64,000 nucleotides of DNA, taken from the NCBI GenBank assembly GCA_020632755.1, contig JACKEY010000014.1, forward strand, positions 95,868 through 159,867, in the 5' to 3' direction. The notes beneath the pieces were generated by a model that was given only the letters and a program-made list of their open reading frames with translations, was not told the DNA's origin and ran no database searches. Made by a program: the position numbers and the translations under genes. Source of the stretch: Alphaproteobacteria bacterium. GTDB lineage: Bacteria; Myxococcota_A; UBA796; UBA2385. Each line of letters opens with the position of its first letter. Positions within the stretch are counted from its first letter, which is position 1. Positions 55,065-63,997 of this stretch are shown one piece after another.

Positions 55065-55750
55065 CAGGTCCCCGCGCGGTCGGCCAGCATGGCCCGGGTG
55101 AAGTCCACGACCGTCTGGGGCCGCACGTGGGAGCGGCCCCCCGCCGCGGGCCCGGGCCTGGACGTCGACCTCGATCACGGGCAGCCCCGGGCGCGGGCCT
55201 TGCGCATCAGCTCGAGGTCCAGCAGCCAGTCGTCGCTCCGCAGGTCCATGGTCGCCAGGGTCGCGCCGGGCAGCAGCTTCGGGTTGCCGTTGAGATCGAT
55301 GCTGCCGAGCCCGCCGTAGAGCACGTTGGCGGCCAGGTTGTAGGCGACCGACACCAGCTTGCGGTCGCCGCCGTCCTTGCGGAACCGGCGCCGGACCTTC
55401 ACGAGGGCCGGCGCCGACAGGCCTACCGCCTTCGCGTAGAGCGCCCGCACGTCGGCGCCGGACACCTGACCGTCCGCGCACAGGAAGCCCACCCACGGGG
55501 CGTCGCAGGCCGCCAGCCCGGCCCGCACGCCGAAGCCGTAGCCGCGGTTGACCGGCACGTGCACCTTGGTCACCGGCAGCCCCTCGGCGACCAGCCCGTC
55601 GATGGCGGCCCCGGTGCCGTCGCGGCTGCCGTTGTCCACCACCACCAGCTGCAGGTCCACGTCGACGAAGGCCGCGCACAGCTCGCGGACCGTGGCGGCG
55701 ATCACCTCCTCCTCGTCGAAGGCGGGCATGGTCAGGGCGAGCTCGGCCAT
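55064..55750 (-). CDS. Family 2 glycosyltransferase (DPM1-like), frame broken
   Basis: About 228 residues. The GT-A fold is clear: ELALTMPAFDEEEVIAATVR ELC, LQLVVVDNGSRDGTGAAIDG, NRGYGFGVRAGLAACDAPWV GFLCADGQV (D-x-D-type site as ADGQ) and VKVRRRFRKDGGDRKLVSVA. It would transfer a sugar from an activated donor, perhaps to polyprenyl phosphate as in DPM1. A break near 55140 requires repair; the tail RSHVRPQTVVDFTRAMLADR ends at the TGATG overlap with the methyltransferase gene. Confidence 0.75.
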
Positions 55751-55758
55751 GCCGCGGT

Positions 55759-56599
55759 CTAATCCGACAGGGCCAGGGGATGCCCTCGGCCAGCGACACG
55801 GCCGGCGGGGACAGGCCGAGCGCCCGCAGGCGGGTGCAGCGGCACGGCGTCGTGGGCCCAGGGATCCTCTCCCTCCGGCCCCGGCCGCCGCGCGCCGAAC
55901 CGCAGCAGGCCCGGGTCCAGGCCGAGCGCCTCGGCCACGGCGCGGGCGAAGGCCTCGACCGAGGTCAGCCGGCCCGTCGCGACGTTGACGACGCCCTGGG
56001 CGTCAGGGTGCCCGGCCAGCGCCACCATCGCGTCCGCCGCGTCTCCGACCCAGGTGAAGTCCCGCAGCTGCCGCCCCGACGACAGCGGCAGCGGCTCGCC
56101 CGTCCGCGCGCCGCGCGCCTGGCGACGGCAACAGCCGGTGCGGCGCCTCGCCCGGCCCGTACAGCTGGAAGAACCGCGGCGCGACCACCCGCACGCCTCG
56201 GGTCGGTCCGATCTGCAGGGCCGCGCCGGCCCCGGTCGCCTTGCTGCGCCCGTAGGCGGTGGTCGGGCGGCGGGGCGTCTCCTCGTGCACGTCGCGCCCG
56301 CCGACCTCGGCCACGCTGCCCGCCAGCACCAGGGTGCTGCCGGCGGGCAGCAGCTCGACCAGCAGCACGGGCAGCCGCGTGTTGAGCCGGGCCATGGCCA
56401 GCGGGTCGGCGTCCGGCAGCGCGCCCGCGCACAGGAACACGGTGCGGGGCGGGCTGTCGGCCAGCAGTGCGCGCACCTCGCCGGGGTCTTCGAGGTCGAC
56501 GTCCAGCCGGTCGGGCGCCTCGGCCGTGGGGACCCAGGCGGCCACCTGGCGACCCAGGAATCCCGTGGCTCCCAGCAGCAGCGGTGGCGTGTCGGACAT
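55759..56599 (-). CDS. NAD(P)-dependent sugar epimerase/dehydratase, frame broken
   Basis: About 280 residues, an extended SDR. The NAD site is LLLGATGFLGRQVAAWVPTA. The active site has Ser in VLAGSVAEVGG and Tyr-Lys in TTAYGRSKATGAGAA (Y-x3-K). FFQLYGPGE is the substrate-loop signature. After breaks near 56130 and 55830 the C-terminal part FTWVGDAADAMVALAGHPDA and GVVNVATGRLTSVEAFARAV fits. The end SLAEGI-PLALSD is read across a further small break. It precedes the glycosyltransferase by eight bases, so sugar conversion, transfer and methylation are encoded together. Confidence 0.74.
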
Positions 56600-56663
56600 G
56601 GCCGAAGCGTAGCGCGCGGCCGCCTCGCGCGCTACCATGGGGGCAACGGCACCCCTGGTCTCG

Positions 56664-58692
56664 ATGACCCGCTCCCCTCGCATCCTGGCGACCACGCTCG
56701 CCGCTGTCCTGGGCGTCGCCCTCACCGCGGGGGCCTTCGTCGTGGTGCGCGGCTTCGTCACCCAGGAAGCCGAGCTCCGCGCGCAGCAGATCTTCCAGCG
56801 GGACTTCGCCCACCACCTGGTGCTGCTCGACGAGTCCATCGACCAGGTGCTCGGCCGGGCGCGCGCCGTGGCGTCGCTCTACGCCGCCAGCGAGCAGGTC
56901 ACCCAGGACGAGCTGGCCCGGTTCACCCAGGGCCTCGAGGTGCAGCCGGCGGTGCGGGCCTACGGGACCTGTGTCGTCGAGAGCAGCGGCTGCCGGTTGG
57001 TCGACCACGTCCTGGCCGACGGCCAGGCGCGCTTTCCGGGCTGAAGGCCGGCCAGCTGCCCCTGCACGCGGCCGGCGACGCGGACCTGCGCATCGACGGC
57101 ATCGGCGACGGCGCCTTCCTGGTCCACATCGACCTGCCCGAGCAGGAAGCCGGCGGCTCCTGGCTGGCCGTGGTCGCCTTCGACGCCGAGGCCCTGGGCG
57201 TCGACGCCTTCGACGGCCTGCGGGAGGACCAGGACCACAAGAGCGCCTTCTTCGTCTACGACGACAGCGGCACCCTGCTGCTGGCCCACCCGACCGACGC
57301 GGATCCGGGCCGGCCGGCCACCCTGGCGCCCGTGCCCATCGACGTCGGCGCGCTGCAGTGGCGCGCCAGCGCCGACCCCTCGGCCCCGCGCCGACACCCG
57401 AGCCCTGGCTTCCGCTGTTGGTGCTGCTCGGCGGCCTGACCCTGACCGGGCTGGTCGCCGGATGGGTGGCCCTGCTCACCGGCCGCACCGCGACCGTGTC
57501 GCACCTCGTCGACGCCCGGACCGAGCAGCTCGTCGCCACCAGCCGCGAGCTCCGGGCCAACGAAGCGCTGCTGCGCGCCATCGTCAGGACGACCGTCGAC
57601 GGCATCATGGTCTTCGACCGCTCCGGCCGCATCCAGTCCGCCAACCCCGCCGCGGGCGGATCTTCGGCTTCGCCCACCGCGCCATCATCGGCCGGTCCTT
57701 CTTCGACCTGCTGCCCGAGCCTCACCGTCGCAACCACCGCGAGGCCCTGGACCGCTTCCTGGCCACCGGCGATGCGCCGCTGCTGGGCGAGCGCCGCGAG
57801 GTCGCCGGCCGCCGCCCCGACGGCAGCGTCTTCCCGATGGATGTGACCATCACCGAGCTGCACACCACCGAGGGCCGCCGGTTCATGGCCGTCGTCGCCG
57901 ACGTGTCCCAGCGCCGGCTGGTCGACCGGCTCAAGGGCGAGTTCCTGTCCACCGTCAACCACGAGCTGCGCACGCCGCTGACCAGCATCATCGGCAGCCT
58001 GGAGCTGCTCAAGGACGGGCTTGCCGGCCCGCTGGAGCCCCGCGCCCAGCGCTTCGCCGACCTGGCCTACGAGAACAGCGAGCGCCTGCTCCGCATCGTC
58101 AACGACATCCTGGACATGGAGCGGCTGGGGTCCGGCCACGTCGAGCTCAACCGCCGCCCCTCGACGCGCTGGAGCTCATCGAGAAGGCCGTCGCCATGCA
58201 CGAAGGCTGGCCGAGCACCGCCAGGCCACCCTGGCCGTCGCGTCGGGCCTGGTCCCGGTCGAAGTGCTGGGCGACCCCGACCGCCTGATGCAGGTGCTTG
58301 CGAACCTCATCAGCAACGCCGTGCGCTTCTCGCCCCCGATGGCACCGTCACCATCGGCGTCGACGAGCAGGACGGCGAGGCGCTCTTCTGGGTCCAGGAC
58401 CAGGGCCCCGGCATCCCGAGGCCTTCCGCGAGCAGGTCTTCGTGCCGTTCTCGCAGGCCGACGGCAGCGCGACAGCCGCCACGTCGGCGGCACGGGCCTG
58501 GGCCTGTCCATCGCCCGGGCCATCGTCGAAGCCCACAACGGCGTCATCTGGTTCGACACGGCGGTGGGCGAGGGCACCACCTTCCTGTTCCGCGTGCCGC
58601 AGCCCGCCTTGCCGGGCACCGACGAGGTGCCCATGGACGACGACAGGCGCGACGAGGACACCTTCTCGCACGTCTCCGAGGTGTCGCGATGA
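56664..58692 (+). CDS. Sensor histidine kinase with CHASE-like and PAS domains, frame broken
   Basis: About 675 residues. TM1 is RILATTLAAVLGVALTAGAFVVV (residues ~5-27). The extracytoplasmic part has the CHASE-type feature QRDFAHHLVLLDESIDQVLG RARAVASLYAAS. TM2 is LLVLLGGLTLTGLVAGWVAL. A PAS domain (AIVRTTVDGIMVFDRSGRIQ SANPAA, GRIFGFAHRAIIGRSFFDLL) precedes HisKA with KGEFLSTVNHELRTPLTSII (His in VNHELRTP). The ATPase has LANLISNAVRFSP, QDQGPGIP and VGGTGLGLSIARAIVEAHNG. Frame breaks cluster near 57045, 57390, 57655, 58165, 58210, 58340, 58425 and 58475. It overlaps the response regulator by four bases (ATGA). Confidence 0.78.
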
Positions 58693-59072
58693 CGCTGCCG
58701 CCCCACATCCTGCACGTCGACGACGACGACGACATCCGCGGATCGTCGCCCTGGTGCTCGAGAGATGGGGGCGTGCGGGTCACCACTGCGCCGCCGGCGG
58801 TCAGCAGGCGCTGGACGCCATGCGGGCCCACGAGCGCCCCGGACATGGTGCTGCTCGACGTCATGATGCCGGGCATGGACGGCCCGGCCGTGCTGTCCCG
58901 CATCCGCCAGGACCCGGGCCTCGCCGCCCTGCCCGTCGTCTTCCTGACGGCCAAGTCCCTGCGCCAGGACCGCGAGCGCCTGCGGGCGCTGGGCGCCATC
59001 GACATCATCGAGAAGCCCTTCCGCGCCAACGAGCTCATCGAGCGGCTGCGCGGCATCTGGGCCGGGCGCTGA
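58689..59072 (+). CDS. Response regulator (receiver only), frame broken
   Basis: About 127 residues. The receiver fold is clear: HILHVDDDDDIRG near the start (acidic pocket), MVLLDVMMPGMDGPAVLSRIRQD with the phospho-Asp in LLDVMMPG, and VVFLTAKSLRQ and IIEKPFRANELIERL (Thr and Lys positions). Breaks near 58743 and 58836 interrupt the frame. It overlaps the kinase stop (ATGA) and is the kinase's likely partner. No output domain is present, so it would act through protein contact. Confidence 0.8.
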   Translation: MTLPPHILHVDDDDDIRGSSPWCSRDGGVRVTTAPPAVSRRWTPCGPTSAPDMVLLDVMMPGMDGPAVLSRIRQDPGLAALPVVFLTAKSLRQDRERLRALGAIDIIEKPFRANELIERLRGIWAGR

Positions 59073-59081
59073 GCGGCTCGC

Positions 59082-59702
59082 TCAGTTCCGATCCGCTGCG
59101 CGACCCCCTGCAGCGCGACGTCGTAGCAGACGCCCCACACCGGCTGGACCTTGCGCACGTAGACCTTGCGGAAGGGCTTCGGCGGCAGGTTCAGGAAGGT
59201 GTGCAGCTCGAGCTCGGTCCCGCCCTGGACGTCCGTCGCCGTCCAGGTCGTCACGAAGCCCTTGTTGCCCGGGTGATCGACCACCACACGGCGGCCGGGC
59301 TTCACCTCGCTGATCGTGGCGGTCAGCTTGCGCTTGAAGCGGCCCGGCCGTGTAGCGCAGCACCGCGCTGGCCCCGACGCCCACGTGCTTGGTGCCGTGC
59401 TCCCACTTGTCCGTGCAGCCCCGCAGCACCACCTGCTGGTTGCGCAGGTCCGACACCCAGTCCGTCACCGCGTCCGGCGCGGCCGACAGCGTGATCGTCG
59501 CCACGATGTCGCCGTTCCAGTCGTCGGGCACCTTGCCGTCGGGCAGGTCGGGGATCTTCGGCACGGGCAGGGTCACCGGCGCGTCGGCGTCCGGCAGCGC
59601 GACGGGCCCACCGTCGCTGTCGGCGTCGGGCTCGGGCAGCGGGGTCTGCGCGAGGGTGGGGGAGGAGAGGGAGAGGCCGGCGAGGAGGAGGATGCTGTGC
59701 AT
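59082..59702 (-). CDS. Exported SRPBCC-like protein, frame broken
   Basis: About 206 residues. Signal peptide MHSILLLAGLSLSSPTLAQT, a proline-rich linker PEPDADSDGG, then a strand-helix pattern: GDIVATITLSAAPDAVTDWV SDLR and LRGCTDKWEHGTKHVGVGAS AVLRYTAG, with the second half VVVDHPGNKGFVTTWTATDV QGGTELELHTFLNL. A break near 59340 and another near the end interrupt the frame. SRPBCC fold is suggested by the spacing only. It converges with the response regulator, ten bases away. Confidence 0.5.
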   Translation of the reverse strand: MHSILLLAGLSLSSPTLAQTPLPEPDADSDGGPVALPDADAPVTLPVPKIPDLPDGKVPDDWNGDIVATITLSAAPDAVTDWVSDLRNQQVVLRGCTDKWEHGTKHVGVGASAVLRYTAGPLQAQADRHDQRGEARPPCGGRSPGQQGLRDDLDGDGRPGRDRARAAHLPEPAAEALPQGLRAQGPAGVGRLLRRRAAGGRAADRN

Positions 59703-59722
59703 GGGGCGGAGGTATCCGGCCT

Positions 59723-61546
59723 TCACCCCCACGGCCGCTTCTCCCCAGCTCCCGCGGCCACGGCTCGCCGCGGTTGCCCGGGATCTCCCGCCCCGCGCCG
59801 TCCGTGATGAAGTTGCCCTGGTCGTGGAAGGCCCGTTCGGTGCAGGTGCGGTCGCCTTCCTTGCGCATGGGCACGAAGCCGCCGTCGACGGCAAGGCGGC
59901 AGCACTCGTGGGGGGCCAGGCGCAGATCGACCAGCGCGCCCTTGCGGGCGGGGTTCAGCAGCTGCTCTTCGTTGCCGATGGGGTCGGCGACGGTCTTGGC
60001 CTTGAGCGTCCAGACCAGCAGGCTGGTCGGGTCGCGGTGGGGGTGGCGCACGGACAGCAGGTCCTGCATGCCGTAGAACTGCTTGCCGATGTCGTTCTGG
60101 TTCACCGGGCCGGCCATCAGGCAGATGCCGGCGAGCAGATCGCAGCCGTCGGGGATCTCGGCGCAGCCGGCGAGCTCGGCGGTCAGCGAGCTGCGGGCGG
60201 CCGCGGCGCCGAAGGCCCGCACCGCATGTTCCCAGCCGATGCCGGCGGCGGCGGTCTCGTCACGGGACAGGCCGCCGACGTAGATGCGCTGGCCGGCCAG
60301 GGCGAAGGCCTTCTTGCCGCGGGCGGCGTTGCGGGACAGGGCCTTGCCGGTCGGCAGGTCGGCCCACAGGGGCAGGTTGTCGACGACCCGATCGGTCACG
60401 AGCTCCAGCTCGCGGCGGCACGGCCCGCAGCCGCTCCTTGCCCTGGTCGGTCAGGGGGTCGATGCGGTCCAGGATCAGCAGGTCCTTGGCCTGCTGGCGC
60501 TCGAGGCCGGTCCAGTGGGCGAAGCCGTTGTAGCCGGCGCGTCCGGCCATGAAGGCCAGCCGGTCGGGCACGTCCATGGCCTGGCGCTCGTGGTACTGCG
60601 CCGGGGCCTTCTCCTCCTGGTTCACGCCGGGCTGGATGCGCTCGCTGCGCAGGGCCAGCAGGTTGGCGCCGAGCTTGCGGCAGAGCGCGTCGTCGAAGCC
60701 GTCCAGGGCCGCTTCCTCCGCCGAGACCGTGCCGACCTGGGCGACCAGCGCGATGCGCCAGCCCTGGGCCTTCTGCGCCTTGGACAGGCCGACCATGGTC
60801 TCCAGCTCGCGCATGGCGGGCCCGGCGCTGTCGACGCGCTCCAGCCCGGCGAAGGGGGCCATCAGCACGTTGGCGCGGCGGCGGGTGCCGCTGGCCAGCA
60901 CGGTCGCCCGTTCCATGGCATCGGCCAGGATGCCGACGTGCAGGTGCTGCAGGTAGCCGATGGTCGGGATGTCGTCGGCGTGCTGGTACTTCTTGCGCCA
61001 GGCCCGCATGGGCACGGTGGCCAGGCTGGCCACGGGCGCGTGCCCGATGAAGGTCAGCAGCATGGTGAAGGGCGTGCGGTAGGGCTTGCTCAGCACCACG
61101 TGGGTGTGGCTGGCGCCGTCCAGCACGCGGCCTTCCAGGTGGGGCAGGCGGCGCAGCAGGTTGGCGGCGGCCTGGCTGGCGTCGGGGCCCAGGGTGACCT
61201 GCTCGTGGCCGCGGTAGTTCGTGCTCTGGCGGGCCGAGAGCACGCCCAGGGCGGACTCCTCGAACAGCTCCTGGTCGGTGGGGCCCGGGCCCGGCACGAA
61301 GCGCAGGGGTCGCTGCAGGGACAGCAGCTGCATGGCGGCGATCGCCTCGTCCGCCGTCAGCGACAGGCGCCGCCGGTAGCCGACCGGGCTGCCGCTCTCC
61401 AGGCTGCTGGGCAGGAAGTAGCGGTCGCGCTTGCCCCCCTCCTCCACGAAGCCGGCGGCCCGGCTGCGGCGCTGCTCGGCCGGCGGAGGCGGGATCGGCA
61501 CGAACTCGACGGGCTTCTGGTGGGGCTCGGCGCTGTGCTGGGGCAC
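59723..61546 (-). CDS. Unrecognised ~608-residue protein, frame broken in its C-terminal half
   Basis: The GTG start at 61546 has GAGG six bases before it. The first 375 residues are continuous: FVPIPPPPAEQRRSRAAGFV, RYFLPSSLESGSPVGYRRRL SLTADEAIAAMQL, a central LLTFIGHAPVASLATVPMRA and an Ala/Leu-rich ALDGFDDALCRKLGANLLAL. The second part VTDRVVDNLPLWADLPTGKA follows a break near 60415, and the end EPWPRELGEKRPWG-stop follows one near 59745. No signal peptide and no family was recognised. The N- and C-terminal parts are continuous in content across the breaks, so I treat it as one gene. Function unknown. Confidence 0.6.
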
Positions 61547-61686
61547 GGGGACCTCGGGGGCGGCAAGGGACCCCTGGGTCTACTCCGGCGGCCGCGCCGC
61601 CGCCGCGATGGATTACCCTCTCCCTCCGATGCCGCGGGCAGCCAGGCCCGCCGGACCGGACGCACCATCCGCCTCTCGGAGTCGCC

Positions 61687-62079
61687 ATGCCTTCCTGGGA
61701 AGAGATCCAGCAGTACGCCCGCTCCAACTACAAGCTCGCCGAGGACGAGGAGAACTGGTTCTCGCTCGTGTTCGGCTACGACTCGGGCCGCAGCCAGAAG
61801 ATCTGGGTCCGCAAGTTCGAAGCCATGGACGGCGAGTGGCTGGAGTTCCGGTCCGTCGTCTGCAAGCTCGACGAGATGACCCCCATCGTCGCCCTGCGCA
61901 AGAACCGCCAGTTCGTGGTCGGCTCGCTCGGCCTGGACAAGGACGACGACTACGTCTTCATCCACAACGCGCCGCTGGACAGCATGGACCTCGACGAGTT
62001 CGAGCGCCCGCTGCACGTGGTCGCCCACACGGCCGACCAGCTCGAGAGCCAGTACGCGGCCGAAGACGACAAGTGGTGA
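61687..62079 (+). CDS. Acidic hypothetical protein
   Basis: 130 residues, with PSWEEIQQYARSNYKLAEDE ENWFSLVFGYDSGRSQKIWV and LEFRSVVCKLDEMTPIVALR. The alpha/beta pattern (helix, three strands, long strand-helix) resembles small chaperone-like folds such as YbjN/type III chaperones, but no family match is certain. Its frame is intact. It starts divergently, 140 bases from the ~608-residue gene, and is followed by the hairpin array. Confidence 0.6.
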   Translation: MPSWEEIQQYARSNYKLAEDEENWFSLVFGYDSGRSQKIWVRKFEAMDGEWLEFRSVVCKLDEMTPIVALRKNRQFVVGSLGLDKDDDYVFIHNAPLDSMDLDEFERPLHVVAHTADQLESQYAAEDDKW

Positions 62080-62090
62080 GCGGGTTGCTG

Positions 62091-62670
62091 CGGTAGTCGC
62101 TGCCCCCCTCCGCCGGCTCCGCCGGCACCTCCCCCCGCGGTGCGGGGGGAGGGAGAAGGTGTGCGTGGTCGCTGACCCGGTAGTCGCTGCCCCCCTCCGC
62201 CGGCTTCGCCGGCACCTCCCCCCGCGGTGCGGGGGGAGGGAGCAGGGCGTGCGTGGTCGCTGACCCGGTAGTCGCTGCCCCCTCCGCCGGCTCCGCCGGC
62301 ACCTCCCCGCGGTGCGGGGGGAGGGGAGGAGGTGCGCGGTCGCTGACTCCGGTAGTCGCTGCCCCCTCCGCCGGCTCCGCCGGCACCTCCCCGCGGTGCG
62401 TGGGGGAGGGAGCAGGGCGTGCGTGGTCGCTGACCCGGTAGTCGCTGCCCCCCCTCCGCCGGCTCCGCCGGCCGCCCCGCGGTGCGGGGGAGGGAGCAGG
62501 GTGTGGTGGTCGCTGACCCGGTAGTCGCTGCCCCTCCGCCGGCTCCGCCGCCGCCCTTCGCGGTGCGGGGGAGGGGGTGTGCGTGGTCGCCCCCGGTAGT
62601 CGCTGCCCCCTCCGCCGGCTTCGCCGGCACCTGCCTGCGGTGCGGGGGCAGGGCGTGCGTGGTCGCTGTC
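62091..62670 (+). repeat. Seven tandem hairpin repeats, 75-88 bp each
   Basis: Units start at 62091, 62178, 62266, 62350, 62436, 62519 and 62594 with CGGTAGTCGCTGCCCC. Each holds a CTCCGCCGGC(T/C)CGCCGGCACC hairpin and a CCCCGCGGTGCGGGG hairpin. Copies differ mostly in the length of C and G runs. Unit lengths fall from 87-88 to 75. The only frames here run through the repeats and are not convincing genes. Confidence 0.88.
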
Positions 62671-62672
62671 TC

Positions 62673-62729
62673 CCTCCCCCCAGCTCGCTGGGGGGAGGTG
62701 GCCCGGGCGAAGCCCGGGTCGGAGGGGGG
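62673..62729 (-). repeat. Inverted terminal unit of the second hairpin array
   Basis: 57 bases, nearly the same as the unit at 42999-43055: CCTCCCCCCAGCTCGCTGGG, then GGCCCGGGC ... AGCCCGGGT and GGAGGGGGG. It ends two bases before the reverse transcriptase stop codon. Confidence 0.84.
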
Positions 62730-62731
62730 CC

Positions 62732-63997
62732 TCAGCCCCAGTCCACCGCCTGCCACAGCGCCAGCAGCTTCTCGCCGTGCCGGGCGTTCACCGCCCCCAC
62801 GGCGGCGACGCGCCCGCGCAGGTGGGCGGCGAAGTCGGGGTGCCCGTCGCGGTTCTGGGCGGCCGGGTCCGTGCGCCCGCAGTTGACCAGGATCGCCTCC
62901 AGCCGCTCGCGCTCGCGGCGGGGCACGCCGGGCTGCGCGTTCACGACGATGCCCGTCACGCGCTGCTGCTCGCTCTGGTGCATGACGCGGGTCTTGTCGG
63001 CGGCGACGACGAAGTCCTCGTCCGCCGCGATGACCTGCACCGCGGCCACCAGCGCGCGCATGCCCCGGCGCGGCCCGCTGATGGTCAGGTCGTCGGCGTA
63101 GCGGCTGTAGACATGCCCGCTCGCCGTGGCCCGCGCGGACAGGCGCTGGTCCAGCCGCCAGCACAGGGCGTTGGCCACGGCCGGGCTGGTGGGGGCGCCC
63201 TGGGGCAGGTGCGGCGCGTCGTACCGGACCGGCGCATCGGCGGGCCCGGCCTCGACCACGTCGGGCGGGGTGCGCGCGGCGCACAGGCCGGCCAGCAGGC
63301 GGGCCACCCGCCGGGGGTAGCCCATCGCCTCGAACAGGCCGGTCACGCGGCGGCGGTGGATGCTGGGGAAGAAGCGCGCCAGATCGACGCGGGCGACCAC
63401 TTCGTGGCCCACGTGGGGCGCGGCGTGGCTGCGGCGGTCCCGGCCGCGGACGAAGCCGTGGGCGGCGGGGTGCACGACGAGCGCATCCAGGATGCCGTGG
63501 AGCACGCGGCGCTGGACGTGCTTGAGCCGCGCCTTGGGCGCCTCGATGAGCCGGCGGCCGATCCACCGGTGCTGGTAGTTCCGCCAGGCCGGCGGATGGT
63601 GCCGGGCCCGGTCCTGCAGGTCGGCGAAGGCGCGCAGCGGCCCGAGCTCCAGCCCGAGCCAGGCCGCCAGGGCGTCGTCGGTCGGCAGCTCCGGCGGCTC
63701 CCAGTGCAGCGGCACCCGCGGGGGCTGCATCTGCGTGACGGGCAGGTCCCACAGGACCAGCCGCAGCGGCTCCTCGTCCCGCAGCAGCCCGCGGAAGGCC
63801 CGGCCCTCGCGCAGCCCGCGGGCCAGCCGCTCCTCACCGACGCGACCGACGCGCAGCGCCTCCATCGCGAGCTGGCGGGTGAAGGGCATGCGGCGGCCGA
63901 AGGCTTCGTCCAGCGCCGCCCACAGCGCGTACAGCTCCCAGGGGCTGCGCAGGAGCACGCGGGCGAGGGCTCGGCTGGTGCGGGTCGGGTTCGGCAT
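62732..63997 (-). CDS. Retron-type reverse transcriptase
   Basis: 421 residues from the ATG at 63997, three bases from the window edge; no RBS is visible. The first ~160 residues are an N-terminal extension, as in myxobacterial retron RTs. The RT core shows KHVQRRVLHGILDALVVHPA, VARVDLARFFPSIH (Asp205), LPQGAPTSPAVANALCWRLD (Q-G motif, retron/group II type), SRYADDLTISG (Y-A-D-D, Asp302-Asp303) and DKTRVMHQSEQQRVTGIVVN with the retron VTG. The retron NAxxH motif is HAAPH (191-195), i.e. Asn replaced by His. An msr-msd RNA, normally upstream, would lie outside the window. The inverted repeat unit abuts its 3' end. Confidence 0.86.
   Translation of the reverse strand: MPNPTRTSRALARVLLRSPWELYALWAALDEAFGRRMPFTRQLAMEALRVGRVGEERLARGLREGRAFRGLLRDEEPLRLVLWDLPVTQMQPPRVPLHWEPPELPTDDALAAWLGLELGPLRAFADLQDRARHHPPAWRNYQHRWIGRRLIEAPKARLKHVQRRVLHGILDALVVHPAAHGFVRGRDRRSHAAPHVGHEVVARVDLARFFPSIHRRRVTGLFEAMGYPRRVARLLAGLCAARTPPDVVEAGPADAPVRYDAPHLPQGAPTSPAVANALCWRLDQRLSARATASGHVYSRYADDLTISGPRRGMRALVAAVQVIAADEDFVVAADKTRVMHQSEQQRVTGIVVNAQPGVPRRERERLEAILVNCGRTDPAAQNRDGHPDFAAHLRGRVAAVGAVNARHGEKLLALWQAVDWG

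Noticed and set aside
45299..59072. True pseudogene cluster or degraded island
   Set aside because: Breaks are evenly spread across unrelated genes, where traced they are mostly losses in C/G runs, and overlaps and motifs are kept; assembly error explains it better.
62091..62729. CRISPR array beside a reverse transcriptase
   Set aside because: The 75-88-base units vary mostly in length of C/G runs, not in spacers, and there is no Cas1 or Cas6.
62732..63997. Diversity-generating retroelement RT
   Set aside because: The motif is LPQGAPTSP, as in retron/group II RTs, rather than the I-G-x3-S-Q of DGR RTs, and no template/variable repeat pair was seen.
62080..63997. msr-msd RNA of the retron in the downstream repeats
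   Set aside because: The repeats are downstream of the RT on its strand, and the retron RNA normally precedes the gene. The folds are tandem G/C hairpins without msr-msd features.
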